DNA of 64,000 nt from Carnobacterium_B sp040274945 (GCF_040274945.1 NZ_JBEMAR010000011.1:51300-115299); one strand, 5' to 3'. Positions 9,563 to 19,121 are shown, counted from the first letter of the stretch. Numbers and translations: made by a program. The notes: generated by a model not told the origin, from the letters alone.

Positions 9563-9698
9563 TAATTTGTGCTTCATTTTATGAATACCATTAGACTCTA
9601 TAGATAAAGTCGAGCAGGATTCAAATTTGGAATGTCATTGAGTGCTTTAATATGTTAGAATGGTAAAAGAATTTATAATTAGAGATGGAGATTAAATC

Positions 9699-10286
9699 AT
9701 GAAAGTAAATAAAGCTGATATTGTCATAAGTGCGGTTTCGCCTGCTCAATATCCAAATACTGGACTACCTGAGATTGCTTTAGCTGGACGTTCAAATGTT
9801 GGGAAATCATCTTTTATCAATACAATGATTAACCGAAATGGTTTGGCTAGAACTTCAGGAAAACCCGGAAAAACGCAAACACTTAATTACTACATAATAG
9901 AAGATACTTTCTATTTTGTTGACGTTCCAGGATATGGGTATGCTAAGGTGTCTAAAACTGAACGTGCCAAATGGGGACAAATGCTAGAAACTTATTTTAC
10001 TCAAAGAGACACATTAAAAGCAGCTCTCTCTGTCGTAGATTTAAGACACCCGCCAACAGAAGATGATGTACAAATGTACGAGTTTTTAAAATATCATTCT
10101 ATTCCTGTGATTGTAATTGCTACAAAAGCCGATAAGATTCCAAGAAGCAAATGGAACAAACACATTAAAATTGTTAAAGATAAATTGAACTTAAGAGAAG
10201 AAGATGCATTCGTTCTTTTTTCATCTGAAACTGGAGAAGGAAAAGATAAAGCTTGGAGTTTAATTGAAAGTTACATTAAAAAATAA
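9699..10286 (+). CDS. engB: Ribosome biogenesis GTP-binding protein EngB/YsxC
   Basis: Essential small GTPase needed for 50S subunit assembly. The 195-residue protein has G1 GRSNVGKSS at residues 30-38, G3 DVPGYG and G4 TKAD in order, the complete set for a TRAFAC-class GTPase. The start has AGATGGAGA upstream. In Bacillus-type genomes engB is followed directly by the hemAXCDBL cluster; here hemA follows but most of that cluster does not. Confidence 0.96.
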   Translation: MKVNKADIVISAVSPAQYPNTGLPEIALAGRSNVGKSSFINTMINRNGLARTSGKPGKTQTLNYYIIEDTFYFVDVPGYGYAKVSKTERAKWGQMLETYFTQRDTLKAALSVVDLRHPPTEDDVQMYEFLKYHSIPVIVIATKADKIPRSKWNKHIKIVKDKLNLREEDAFVLFSSETGEGKDKAWSLIESYIKK

Positions 10287-10334
10287 CTTTTTTACCGATA
10301 CAAATTAAACATAGTTGATATGTGAACCATGGAA

Positions 10335-10375
10335 AGGGTAGAAAGGTAGTTTAATTCTATCTTTTCTATTTATTA
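10335..10375 (+). terminator. Terminator-like hairpin between engB and hemA
   Basis: Stem TAGAAAGGTAG / CTATCTTTTCTA with a seven-base loop; the trailing T-run is interrupted, so it may be a weak terminator of engB or a leader structure of hemA. Confidence 0.45.
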
Positions 10376-10411
10376 TCAGTTAGAACGATGAAGAATAAGA
10401 GGATGGTACTA

Positions 10412-11815
10412 TTGAAAATCTTATTATATGGGGTTAGTCATAAAACAACGCCGATAGAAATTAGAGAACATTACACAATCGAAGAAAACAGAATACCGGA
10501 GCAACTTGCTGAAGTACTTTCTTTTCCAGGAGTTAAAGAGGCTGTTATTCTTTCAACGTGCAATCGAACAGAATATTATCTTTACATTGATCAAAATGAA
10601 TTTATGCATGGGGATATGCTTCGTTATCTTTCAAATCATACAGGGTATGAAATATCTGAAGTCATTTCAACAAGTTATGGAAAATCAAATTTAGATGCTG
10701 CAAATCATCTTTTTAAAGTAGCTACAGGTCTTGATTCATTGATCATTGGAGAGACTCAAATACTTAGTCAAGTAAAACAAGCTCTTGCAATAGCTATTGA
10801 ACAGAAGACATCTGGCCCAGTTTTAAATTCTTTATTTCACAAGTCTATTTCTTTTTCAAAAAAAATGCATACTAAAACAAAATTAGATCATTTATCGTAT
10901 AATCCAGGTTCAGCTGCTGTTAAACTCTTTAAAGAAGAGTGGGAAAGTATAAATGACAAACGTTTTCTTTTAATTGGATCAGGAAAAATGATTCGATTAG
11001 CGGCAAAAACATTATTTTATCAAGGTGCTACTCATATAACGCTCACTGGTCGTAATGAACAAAAAGTGAATGATCTAGCCAACGAAATGAATGTATGGGC
11101 TAAAATGAAACGTCATACAGGTATGTTAAACCGCTGCTTCTTTACTGCCGATTTTAACCATCTTCCTATGTCACTAGCGGCTGCGGATGGAGTTATCGTG
11201 GCCACCAAAGCGCAGCATTATCTAGTAACAGAAAAAACAATTGAAGAAATGGCTACGATTCGCGTCACTAAGAAAAAGCAACTCTTCATGGATTTAGCTG
11301 TTCCACGAAATATCGAACCTAGTCTTCAATATATTGAAGGAATTCAAGTTCTTGATATGGATCAGATTAGTTTTCGTTTAGATGAAGTCGATTTAGACAA
11401 AGATAAAATCGTAAAAAAAATTACAGCTGATTTGAATGAAGAAGTAACGGAATTTGATCACTGGTATCAAGAAAGGCAAGCTGTTCCCTATTTACAGGAA
11501 CTTCATGATCAGGCGGTAGAGCTAAAAGAAAAAACACTTTCCAGCTTAGAACGAAAACTGCCTGAATTGACAGAGCACCAGATGCTTCTAATTGATAAGC
11601 ATGTCCAAAGTATCATTAATCAAATGAAACGAAAACCTATTGAGTCATTAAAAGATTTAGCTCGAAAAAAATCGTCAAAAGATTCTAAGAAAGAATTGAA
11701 TTTTTTTGCTAAAGCCTTAGGTTTCTCGGTTGAATCTGACAGGACAGAACGATTAACTGAAGTTCTTGCTGTAGAAAGTGAGGAGAGCAGTGTTGAGAAT
11801 AACGAAACGATCTGA
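10412..11815 (+). CDS. hemA: Glutamyl-tRNA reductase
   Basis: Reduces glutamyl-tRNA(Glu) to glutamate-1-semialdehyde, the first committed step of C5 tetrapyrrole synthesis. The N-terminal catalytic domain has the active-site Cys50 in STCNRTE, then an NADPH-binding Rossmann domain (LLIGSGKMIRLAA) and a helical dimerisation domain; 467 residues is close to the usual 450. The start is taken as TTG at 10412 because AAGAGGATGG lies seven bases before it and the protein then begins MKILLYGVSHK as in the family; an in-frame ATG at 10388 lacks such a site. It overlaps hemL by 23 bases. Confidence 0.93.
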   Translation: MKILLYGVSHKTTPIEIREHYTIEENRIPEQLAEVLSFPGVKEAVILSTCNRTEYYLYIDQNEFMHGDMLRYLSNHTGYEISEVISTSYGKSNLDAANHLFKVATGLDSLIIGETQILSQVKQALAIAIEQKTSGPVLNSLFHKSISFSKKMHTKTKLDHLSYNPGSAAVKLFKEEWESINDKRFLLIGSGKMIRLAAKTLFYQGATHITLTGRNEQKVNDLANEMNVWAKMKRHTGMLNRCFFTADFNHLPMSLAAADGVIVATKAQHYLVTEKTIEEMATIRVTKKKQLFMDLAVPRNIEPSLQYIEGIQVLDMDQISFRLDEVDLDKDKIVKKITADLNEEVTEFDHWYQERQAVPYLQELHDQAVELKEKTLSSLERKLPELTEHQMLLIDKHVQSIINQMKRKPIESLKDLARKKSSKDSKKELNFFAKALGFSVESDRTERLTEVLAVESEESSVENNETI

Positions 11816-13088
11816 GGAAGCTTTTGAGAAAGCGATCCATCTAATGCCCGGAGGAGTTAATAGCCCTGTAAGAGCATTTAAATCGGTTGACGTTCCTCCT
11901 GTATTTATTCAAAAAGGTAAGGGCAGTCATGTTTATGATATAGATGGCAATGAATACATTGATTATGTATTGGGATGGGGTCCTCTGATCCTTGGCCATG
12001 CAAATGATCAAGTAATAAATGACATTCAACACACGGCAAGTTTTGGAACTAGTTTTGGGATGCCAACTCTCTTAGAAAATCAATTAGCTGAATTGGTTAT
12101 CCAACGTGTACCTTCCGTAGAAATGGTTCGTTTTGTAAACTCGGGCACAGAAGCGACAATGAGTGCGTTACGTTTAGCAAGGGGTTTTACAAGTAGAGAT
12201 AAAATAGTCAAACTAGAAGGAAGTTATCATGGTCATGATGATGCTCTATTAGTAAAAGTAGGTTCTGGAGTTGCGACGCTAGGATTGCCAGATTCACCCG
12301 GAGTTCCAAAAAGTACAACATCAAACACTTTAGTTGCCCCCTATAACGATTTAGAAGCGATTAAAGCGTTGTTCCAAACTTATCCAGGAGAGATTGCAGC
12401 TGTGATCGTTGAACCTGTAGCAGGAAATATGGGCGTTATTCCACCCTTAAAGGGGTTTTTAGAAGGATTGCGTACACTTACAAAAGATGATGGTGCATTA
12501 TTAATCTTTGATGAAGTAATGAGCGGATTCAGAGTAGGCTACCATAGTGCTCAGGGATACTATAATGTATTGCCAGATTTAACTTGTTTAGGAAAAGTGA
12601 TTGGTGGTGGTGTACCTGTAGGAGCATATGGTGGAAGAAAAGACATCATGGAACATATTGCTCCAGCAGGTAGCGTCTATCAAGCGGGTACCTTATCTGG
12701 AAATCCAATCGCAATGTCTGCTGGGATAGCTACACTTTCTCAATTAACAGAAAAAGATTATCGTTACTTTGAGACTTTAGGGGATGCACTTGAAAAAGGA
12801 ATTCTTTCATTAAGTGCCTTATACGATGTACCGATTACGATCAATCGTGCGGGGAGTATGATTGGGCTATTCTTTAATGAAGGGCCAGTAACTAACTATG
12901 CGCAAAGTAAGGCAAGTGACACACTCTTTTTTGCTGACTATTATAAAGAAATGATTAATCGAGGAATATTGTTGCCACCTTCTCAATTTGAAGGAATCTT
13001 TTTGTCCACTACTCATACTCTAGAAGATATCGAACGAACTCTAGATGCTATGGAAGCGAGTTTTAAAGCATTGAAAAACGTAAAATAG
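11793..13088 (+). CDS. hemL: Glutamate-1-semialdehyde 2,1-aminomutase
   Basis: PLP enzyme converting glutamate-1-semialdehyde to 5-aminolevulinate. The 431-residue class III aminotransferase-fold protein has the PLP lysine Lys268 in CLGKVIGGGVPVGAY and the N-terminal MPGGVNSPVRA signature. The TTG at 11793 fits the family N-terminus (MRITKRSEEAF) and lies seven bases after AGGAG; a GTG one codon earlier is an alternative. The overlap with hemA implies translational coupling. The two genes together make aminolevulinate, but hemB, hemC and hemD are absent from the window. Confidence 0.95.
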   Translation: MRITKRSEEAFEKAIHLMPGGVNSPVRAFKSVDVPPVFIQKGKGSHVYDIDGNEYIDYVLGWGPLILGHANDQVINDIQHTASFGTSFGMPTLLENQLAELVIQRVPSVEMVRFVNSGTEATMSALRLARGFTSRDKIVKLEGSYHGHDDALLVKVGSGVATLGLPDSPGVPKSTTSNTLVAPYNDLEAIKALFQTYPGEIAAVIVEPVAGNMGVIPPLKGFLEGLRTLTKDDGALLIFDEVMSGFRVGYHSAQGYYNVLPDLTCLGKVIGGGVPVGAYGGRKDIMEHIAPAGSVYQAGTLSGNPIAMSAGIATLSQLTEKDYRYFETLGDALEKGILSLSALYDVPITINRAGSMIGLFFNEGPVTNYAQSKASDTLFFADYYKEMINRGILLPPSQFEGIFLSTTHTLEDIERTLDAMEASFKALKNVK

Positions 13089-13112
13089 AAAGACTAAAGG
13101 AGTTATTTCAAG

Positions 13113-13430
13113 ATGGAATTTAATGAATATCAAAAATTAGCCAACCGTACTTTATATGGAAATGAACAAGTCTTAACCAATTGCGCTTTAGGCGTAGCTA
13201 GTGAAGCTGGTGAATTGGTCGATTTAATTAAAAAGTATACCTTTCATGGTCATGATTTAGATAAAAAAGAGCTAACCAAAGAACTGGGAGACGTTTTATG
13301 GTACTTATCTCAAATTGCGGAGTGGGCTGATATTCCTTTTGAAGAAGCAGCAGTACAAAATATCGAAAAATTGAAACGTCGCTATCCAGATGGATTTTCT
13401 ACAGAGCGAAGTCGCAATCGTATTGAATAA
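13113..13430 (+). CDS. MazG-like nucleotide pyrophosphohydrolase
   Basis: A 105-residue all-alpha NTP pyrophosphohydrolase of the MazG superfamily. The metal-binding pattern is visible: EAGELVDLIKK in the first helix pair and KELGDVLWYL in the second, giving the E-x-x-E and E-x-x-D residues. Such enzymes hydrolyse non-canonical or excess nucleoside triphosphates; the exact substrate is unknown. AAAGGAG precedes the start. It follows hemL by 24 bases and ends in a strong terminator, so it probably belongs to the hemA-hemL transcript. Confidence 0.85.
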   Translation: MEFNEYQKLANRTLYGNEQVLTNCALGVASEAGELVDLIKKYTFHGHDLDKKELTKELGDVLWYLSQIAEWADIPFEEAAVQNIEKLKRRYPDGFSTERSRNRIE

Positions 13431-13435
13431 AAAAA

Positions 13436-13484
13436 TAGAAATGCTGAAAGCACATGTGCTATTCAGCATTTCTATTTTTTTTAT
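13436..13484. terminator. Bidirectional terminator between convergent genes
   Basis: Perfect 14-pair stem ATAGAAATGCTGAA / TTCAGCATTTCTAT with A-run and T-run flanks. The stop codon of the small minus-strand gene falls inside it. Confidence 0.9.
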
Positions 13485-13623
13485 CTAATAAACCTTTTTT
13501 CTTTTCATCATCTATCAATTGTTCCTTTTCGGGTGCTGGAAAAACAAGTTCGTCTTCAGGATCAATCGCAAATTTGCTGAATAAATCATCCAAACTTGTT
13601 TCATTTTTATGAATTTGTCCCAT
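13459..13623 (-). CDS. Small acidic protein, 54 aa
   Basis: A 54-codon reading frame starting MGQIHKNETSLDDLFSKFAI, highly charged and likely soluble. It has an excellent ribosome binding site (AAAGGAGG seven bases before ATG), which is the main reason to accept it. The reading frame ends within the shared terminator stem. I do not recognise the family with certainty; short acidic proteins of this kind with a DDLFxxFAI-like helix occur in lactic acid bacteria. Function unknown. Confidence 0.7.
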   Translation of the reverse strand: MGQIHKNETSLDDLFSKFAIDPEDELVFPAPEKEQLIDDEKKKGLLDKKNRNAE

Positions 13624-13777
13624 ATTAAACCTCCTTTTTCTGTAATCCTATAGTAGACCCAATCTGCAAATAAAACAACTCTTTCTTAGAAAAAACCGTT
13701 TCAAAAATTCATATATACATTTTTAAATGTATATAAACAGGCTAAAAGACCATAAAAGTAAATATTCGTAAAAAATA

Positions 13778-13806
13778 TTGCATAAATATTCTTAATCTGT
13801 TATGAT
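13778..13806 (+). promoter_or_regulatory. Predicted promoter of the glutamine-type ABC transporter
   Basis: TTGCAT, 17-base spacer, TATGAT, about 47 bases before the start, in a very AT-rich stretch containing several AATATT elements that might be operator half-sites. Confidence 0.6.
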
Positions 13807-13852
13807 AATTTATAAGTCAAAAAGAAGAGATCATCAGAAAAGAGGAAGAGAC

Positions 13853-15334
13853 ATGAAAAAGAACTCATTTTATTTAATTGTACTTAGTTTATTAACTGTA
13901 ATTGGCCTATTCGTACCAGTTGAAACAGTAACAGCAGCAGATACCGCCTTAGAAGATATTCAAGAAAAAGGAACCTTAGTCATCGGAACGAGTGCTGATT
14001 TTCCACCTTACGAATTTCATAGTACAGTCGATGGAAAAGACACGATTGTAGGAATGGATATTTCCATTGCTCAAAAAATTGCAGAGGACCTTGGTGTAGA
14101 GCTAAAGATTGAAGATATCGGTTTCGATAGCCTATTGCCAGCACTAGAATCAGAAAAGGTCGATATGGTTATTTCAGGTATGAGTCCTACCGATGAACGA
14201 AAAAAAAGCGTTGATTTCTCCGATGTTTACTATACAGGAGGACAAAATATTGTTGTAAGAGAAGCGGATAAAGAGATTTATACAAACGCTGAGGATTTAA
14301 CAGGAATGAAAGTTGGTGTCCAAACAGGCTCTCTACAAGAAACACTTGCTAAAGAACAAATGCCTGATTCAGAATTATTGAGTTTATCAAAAATCACCGA
14401 TCTAATTCTGGCGTTAAAAACAAACAAAATCGAAGCTATTTTAATGGAAAAACCTAGTGCAGAAGCTTATATAGGAAATGATGATCAATTAGTCACATTT
14501 GATGGAGGTTTCCTTTTAGAAGATGGTGAGCAAGGTTCAGCAATCGCTTTTAAAAAAGACGCTCAGTCTTTAGTGGAAGCTGTAAATACGTCATTAGTAG
14601 AAATCAGTGACCAAGATTTGATTTCTGATTATCTAGAAGAAGCTGGTACTTATCTTCAAGCTGCTCAACAAGGAACGAATGGTGATGAAGAGAGCAGTAA
14701 TAGTATTTTTAATTATTGGCAGTACTTTTTAAGAGGGACAGGATACACGATCCTTATTTCAGTAGTAAGTGTCTTTTTTGGTTCAATATTAGGGATTGGT
14801 TTATCCTTCATGAGAATGAGTAAAAATAAACTCATGCATTTTGTAGCAACAGCCTATGTTGAATTTGTTCGTGGAACACCTATGATGATTCAAGTAATGT
14901 TTATCTATTTTGCTGTAGGTTACCTTATAAATATTCCAGCATTAGCTTCTGGTATTATAGCCGTTTCTTTAAACAGCGCAGCCTACATTTGTGAAATTAT
15001 TCGTTCTGGTCTAAACTCTGTGCCTAAGGGACAAGCCGAAGCAGCAAGAAGTTTAGGCATGAGTAAAAAGATTTCTATGCGTCAAATCATTTTCCCACAA
15101 GCACTTAAGAACATTTGGCCAGCGTTAGGAAATGAGTTTATAACTGTTATTAAAGAAAGTTCGATCGTATCCATTATCGGTGTAAGTGATTTGATCTTCC
15201 AAACAAAAGTTGTGACATCTGTTTCATACAGAGGGATCGCACCATTAGTGGTTACCATGATCATCTACTTTATCTTAACATTTAGTTTGACTAAGTTATT
15301 AAATCACTATGAAGGGAAGATGAATCATGATTAA
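13853..15334 (+). CDS. glnP: Amino-acid (glutamine-type) ABC transporter, fused substrate-binding and permease protein
   Basis: A 493-residue fusion: signal peptide (about residues 1-29, cleaved near TVTAAD), one family-3 solute-binding domain (about 35-265, with the SADFPPYEFHS segment), then a HisM-type permease domain with several membrane segments from about residue 290 and the EAARSLGM coupling motif. The same architecture occurs in lactic acid bacterial GlnP, although some of those have two binding domains. It starts at the ATG after AGAGGAAGAG and overlaps glnQ by eight bases. Glutamine/glutamate is the likely substrate, not proven. Confidence 0.88.
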   Translation: MKKNSFYLIVLSLLTVIGLFVPVETVTAADTALEDIQEKGTLVIGTSADFPPYEFHSTVDGKDTIVGMDISIAQKIAEDLGVELKIEDIGFDSLLPALESEKVDMVISGMSPTDERKKSVDFSDVYYTGGQNIVVREADKEIYTNAEDLTGMKVGVQTGSLQETLAKEQMPDSELLSLSKITDLILALKTNKIEAILMEKPSAEAYIGNDDQLVTFDGGFLLEDGEQGSAIAFKKDAQSLVEAVNTSLVEISDQDLISDYLEEAGTYLQAAQQGTNGDEESSNSIFNYWQYFLRGTGYTILISVVSVFFGSILGIGLSFMRMSKNKLMHFVATAYVEFVRGTPMMIQVMFIYFAVGYLINIPALASGIIAVSLNSAAYICEIIRSGLNSVPKGQAEAARSLGMSKKISMRQIIFPQALKNIWPALGNEFITVIKESSIVSIIGVSDLIFQTKVVTSVSYRGIAPLVVTMIIYFILTFSLTKLLNHYEGKMNHD

Positions 15335-16052
15335 AATAGATCATTTGAAAAAAGTCTTTGGTGACAATGAAGTCTTAACAGACATTAACCAGGAAGTAAA
15401 AAAAGGGGAAGTAGTGGTTATCATAGGTCCTTCTGGATCAGGTAAGAGCACCTTGCTTCGTTGCTTAAATTTACTAGAAAAACCGACCAGTGGAGAAATT
15501 ATTTTTGAAGGAACTGCTTTAACAGGTCTAAATGAAACAAAATTAAATCAATTGCGTGAAAAAATGGGAATGGTTTTTCAAAGTTTTAATCTTTTCCCTC
15601 ATATGACCGTCTTAGAAAACTTAAAAGTAGCACCGGTAAAAGTTAAAGGTGTGCCTGATAAAGAAGCTCAAGAACACGCCATTCGATTATTGGAACAAGT
15701 TGGATTATCGGATAAAGCTGATGCTTATCCCTCAAGTTTATCCGGTGGACAACAGCAAAGGGTTGCTATCGCACGGGCTTTAGCTATGGACCCAGATGTC
15801 ATGCTTTTTGATGAGCCAACCTCAGCGTTAGATCCTGAAATGGTCGGTGAAGTGCTTAAGGTAATGCAAGACTTAGCTGAAATTGGTATGACAATGGTCG
15901 TTGTAACACATGAAATGGGCTTTGCTAAGGAAGTGGCAGATCGTGTGATTTTTATGGATGGCGGTTATATCGTTGAAGAAGGACAACCTGATCAAGTGTT
16001 TAATCATCCACAGCATCAAAGAACTCAAGACTTTTTAGCTAAAATATTGTAA
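15327..16052 (+). CDS. glnQ: Amino-acid ABC transporter ATP-binding protein
   Basis: A 241-residue polar amino-acid ABC ATPase that energises the GlnP fusion. It shows Walker A GPSGSGKST, Q-loop VFQSFNLFPH, signature LSGGQQQR, Walker B VMLFDEPTSALDP and the switch histidine in VVTHEMG. The reading frame starts inside the last codons of glnP, so the two are translationally coupled, and a strong terminator follows. Confidence 0.93.
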   Translation: MIKIDHLKKVFGDNEVLTDINQEVKKGEVVVIIGPSGSGKSTLLRCLNLLEKPTSGEIIFEGTALTGLNETKLNQLREKMGMVFQSFNLFPHMTVLENLKVAPVKVKGVPDKEAQEHAIRLLEQVGLSDKADAYPSSLSGGQQQRVAIARALAMDPDVMLFDEPTSALDPEMVGEVLKVMQDLAEIGMTMVVVTHEMGFAKEVADRVIFMDGGYIVEEGQPDQVFNHPQHQRTQDFLAKIL

Positions 16053-16089
16053 TCAGCGTGAGACTTAAAGTTATGAATTAAAGCCATAC

Positions 16090-16129
16090 AAAAAGGAACC
16101 TACGATAATTTTATCGCAGGTTCCTTTTT
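16090..16129. terminator. Bidirectional terminator between glnQ and the CDF gene
   Basis: Stem AAAAAGGAACCTACGATAA / TTATCGCAGGTTCCTTTTT serving both convergent genes. Confidence 0.9.
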
Positions 16130-16144
16130 GAGTTGACCATTAGT

Positions 16145-17023
16145 TTATTCAATTGGTTCAACATGAACTTTTGTATCAAAGACACCAAAATCAGCTGCTA
16201 ATAACTGTTCGACCTGTTCCGTTAACTCATGGCTCCTTTTAACAGTCATTTCTGGGTTAGTTTTTATAATAACATCTACATGAATAATAGTTCCATAAGT
16301 TCTACCTTTAATAGATTCTACTTCCAAAACTTCAGGCAAAGTGAGTATTGTTAGCTTGAATTCCTTTAAATCATTTTCATTAAATCCATCAGACAATTCA
16401 AACGCACTTTCTCTAAAAATTTCAAATGCTGTTTTTAGAATGATAAGTGAGACAATAACGGCCATTGCACTATCTAACCATGCCATATTGAAATTAGAAG
16501 CAAAAATAGCTATAGCAGTTGATAAACTGATTAAACTGTCATTGAAAGTATCTTTAGATGCAGCTTGTAACGATTTACTTTTTTGTTTTTTTGCGAGTTT
16601 GTTGTTATATAAATAAATAGCCATCAAGACAATGCTTGAAAATAGTCCTGCATATCCTGCAATCAAGTCAGGTGAGTTTCTTTCTGGCACAAAAAAATGC
16701 TCTACTGCAGAAACAAGGACTTCCAGCCCCACAGCTAGCATAATGAACGAAGTAACCATGCTTGCAACAGTTTCAGCTTTCCAATGCCCATATGGATGAT
16801 TATCATCTGGCGGTCGTCTAGCCAGCCTTAAACCAATCAGAACAGCAATCGAGGCAATTGTGTCTGTCGTATTGTTTAAACCATCTGCTCTTAAAGCGCT
16901 TGAACCAGAATAGTTCGCAACAATTAATTTTAGTGTAGCAATAAAAAGATAGGTCACGATGCTAAGCACCGCTCCACGTTCAGCAAGTTTTAATTCCTCA
17001 TAACGATCTTTTATCATCGTCAA
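16145..17023 (-). CDS. Cation diffusion facilitator family transporter
   Basis: Membrane metal-cation/proton antiporter of the CDF family, 292 residues. The N-terminal half has the expected membrane segments, with the metal-site helix reading ADGLNNTTDTIAS (the two Asp residues spaced as in CDF proteins) and the loop HPYGHWKAE. The C-terminal cytoplasmic domain (about 210-292) resembles the zinc-transporter dimerisation domain. The start may be TTG at 17023 (GAAGGGA 11 bases upstream) or ATG two codons later. Substrate unknown; zinc or manganese are typical. Confidence 0.88.
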   Translation of the reverse strand: MTMIKDRYEELKLAERGAVLSIVTYLFIATLKLIVANYSGSSALRADGLNNTTDTIASIAVLIGLRLARRPPDDNHPYGHWKAETVASMVTSFIMLAVGLEVLVSAVEHFFVPERNSPDLIAGYAGLFSSIVLMAIYLYNNKLAKKQKSKSLQAASKDTFNDSLISLSTAIAIFASNFNMAWLDSAMAVIVSLIILKTAFEIFRESAFELSDGFNENDLKEFKLTILTLPEVLEVESIKGRTYGTIIHVDVIIKTNPEMTVKRSHELTEQVEQLLAADFGVFDTKVHVEPIE

Positions 17024-17111
17024 ACTGTTCGACGTCCCTTCAAAATGAAATTAAGTAATAGCATTTAGTTTACCCAAAGTTAAGATGAATAGCAATTAGT
17101 TTTTATGTGGA

Positions 17112-17150
17112 CAAAAAAACCGAGGTTAGGGCAGAACGCCTTAACCTCAG
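17112..17150 (-). terminator. Terminator of the fructose operon
   Basis: On the minus strand, TGAGGTTAAGGC / GCCCTAACCTCGG stem followed by seven T. Confidence 0.88.
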
Positions 17151-17195
17151 TTGCAAATGTACCTATTTTTTCTAAACAAACTTCTAAAAATGCTT

Positions 17196-19097
17196 TTATT
17201 TAAGCAATCCTTCAGTTGTAACAGGTTTTCTCCATAGACCAAGAATAACTGCTGAAATGATTGTTCCAATTACTAAGGCTACTAAAAATAAGAACCAGTG
17301 ATTTGAAAGAGCTACAACGAATATACCACCGTGTGGTGCGGGGATAGTAATATTCCATAATTGAGTCAATCCACCAGCAATTGCTGCTCCCACAACGGAA
17401 GATCCGATTGTGCGAAGTGGATCAGCTGCTGCAAAAGGAATAGCTCCTTCAGTAATAAATGATAATCCCATTACGTAGTTTGTAAGGGCAGATTTTTTTT
17501 CATTGTCATTGAATTTATTTTTAAAGATTGTGCTGGCTAAAGCGATCGCAAGAGGTGGAACCATACCACCGGCCATAACTGCAGCCATCAAGCTTCCGTC
17601 TCCAGTGTCGGTAAAAATTCCAATAGAAAAAGCATAAGCTGCTTTATTGAATGGGCCACCCATATCGATAGCCATCATTCCGCCTAATAACGCACCTAAG
17701 ATAACTGCATTAGCTGTACCCAAGTTTTCTAAGAAAGAAATCATTGCAAGATTAATTGTTGCGAAGATAGGTCCAACAATAAAGAACATAAGAGCACCAG
17801 TAATCAACAACCCAAGAATAGGATAGAAGAGAATAGCTTTTAAACCATTAAGAGATTTTGGTAATCCGTTTAACGCTTTTTTCAAAGCTAAAATCGTATA
17901 ACCAGCTAAGAAACCTGCAGCAAGACCGCCTAAGAAACCAGCATTACTATTGACAGCAAGTAACCCACCAACCATACCAGGCATTAAACCAGGACGATCT
18001 GCAATACTTAACGCAATGTAACCAGCTAAAATAGGAATTAAGAAATTAAAGGCATTAGATCCAACAGTATTTAAGAATAAGAAAAGAGCGTTTGTATCGC
18101 CTAAAAAGCTTTCAACTAGGAAAGAGATAGCCATCAATATTCCGCCACCGATAACAAATGGCAACATAGTAGATATCCCATTCATTAAATCTTTATAGAC
18201 ACGGTTGACCCAAGTTCCTGATTCTTCTTCAGTTGATTCATCTTTTTGTCCATCTGAAGAAAAGATGGGTGCTTGTTTGTTCATTGCTTTGGTAATCAAT
18301 TCTTCTGTTTTACGAATACCATCACTAACTGGACGTTGTAAAACAGGTTTTCCATCAAAACGAGCTAATTCAACTTTTTTATCAGCAGCAATAATTACAC
18401 CATCAGCTCTTTTAATATCTTCAGCTGTTAATTTATTCTTGATTCCGTCAGAACCGTTTGTTTCGACTTTGATTTCAACACCCATTTCAGCAGCTTTTTT
18501 CTTTAAGGCATCCTCAGCCATGTATGTGTGTGCAATTCCAGTCGGACAAGCCGTTACAGCTATAACAAAAGGTTTTTCTCCTTCTTGATTTTTAGAAGGA
18601 GAAGTCGTTTCTTCGATTTCAGCTGCAGCTTCTTTTTCTTGTACTTCTTGAGCAGCTGCAAAAAGAGAACGAACTTCTTCAGCAGATTTTGCTTCTTTTA
18701 AAGATTGAACGAAGTCTGGGTGAATCAATAGACGAGAAAGGTTTGCTAATGCTTGTAAATGAGTATCGTTTGCGCCTTCTGGAGCTGCGATCATAAAGAA
18801 CAAATGAGCAGGTTGGCCGTCTAATGAATCATAGTCAACACCATTTGTGCTTTTAGCGAATAAAACAGTTGCTTCATTTACAGCAGTTGTTTTAGCATGA
18901 GGCATAGCAATTCCGTCTCCTAAACCTGTAGAGGTCAGAGATTCACGGTGCATGATCCCTTTCTTAAATAGGTCAGCATCATTGATACGATCGTTTGCTT
19001 TTAAGCTTGCAATCATCTCATCTATAACGCCTTCTTTAGTTGTTGATTGTAAATCCATTATCATAACATCTTTAATCAATAAATCGTTGATATTCAT
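17196..19097 (-). CDS. fruA: PTS fructose transporter subunit IIABC
   Basis: Imports fructose and phosphorylates it to fructose-1-phosphate. The 633-residue fusion has an EIIA domain (1-150, phospho-His67 in GIAMPHAKT), an EIIB domain (about 175-275, phospho-Cys184 in VTACPTGIAHT) and a multi-spanning EIIC domain (about 300-630). The linker between IIA and IIB is Glu/Ala-rich. It is the last gene of fruR-fruK-fruA, 24 bases after fruK, and is followed by a strong terminator. Confidence 0.96.
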   Translation of the reverse strand: MNINDLLIKDVMIMDLQSTTKEGVIDEMIASLKANDRINDADLFKKGIMHRESLTSTGLGDGIAMPHAKTTAVNEATVLFAKSTNGVDYDSLDGQPAHLFFMIAAPEGANDTHLQALANLSRLLIHPDFVQSLKEAKSAEEVRSLFAAAQEVQEKEAAAEIEETTSPSKNQEGEKPFVIAVTACPTGIAHTYMAEDALKKKAAEMGVEIKVETNGSDGIKNKLTAEDIKRADGVIIAADKKVELARFDGKPVLQRPVSDGIRKTEELITKAMNKQAPIFSSDGQKDESTEEESGTWVNRVYKDLMNGISTMLPFVIGGGILMAISFLVESFLGDTNALFLFLNTVGSNAFNFLIPILAGYIALSIADRPGLMPGMVGGLLAVNSNAGFLGGLAAGFLAGYTILALKKALNGLPKSLNGLKAILFYPILGLLITGALMFFIVGPIFATINLAMISFLENLGTANAVILGALLGGMMAIDMGGPFNKAAYAFSIGIFTDTGDGSLMAAVMAGGMVPPLAIALASTIFKNKFNDNEKKSALTNYVMGLSFITEGAIPFAAADPLRTIGSSVVGAAIAGGLTQLWNITIPAPHGGIFVVALSNHWFLFLVALVIGTIISAVILGLWRKPVTTEGLLK

Positions 19098-19121
19098 AGT
19101 TGTTTTCCTCCTAAATCAATT

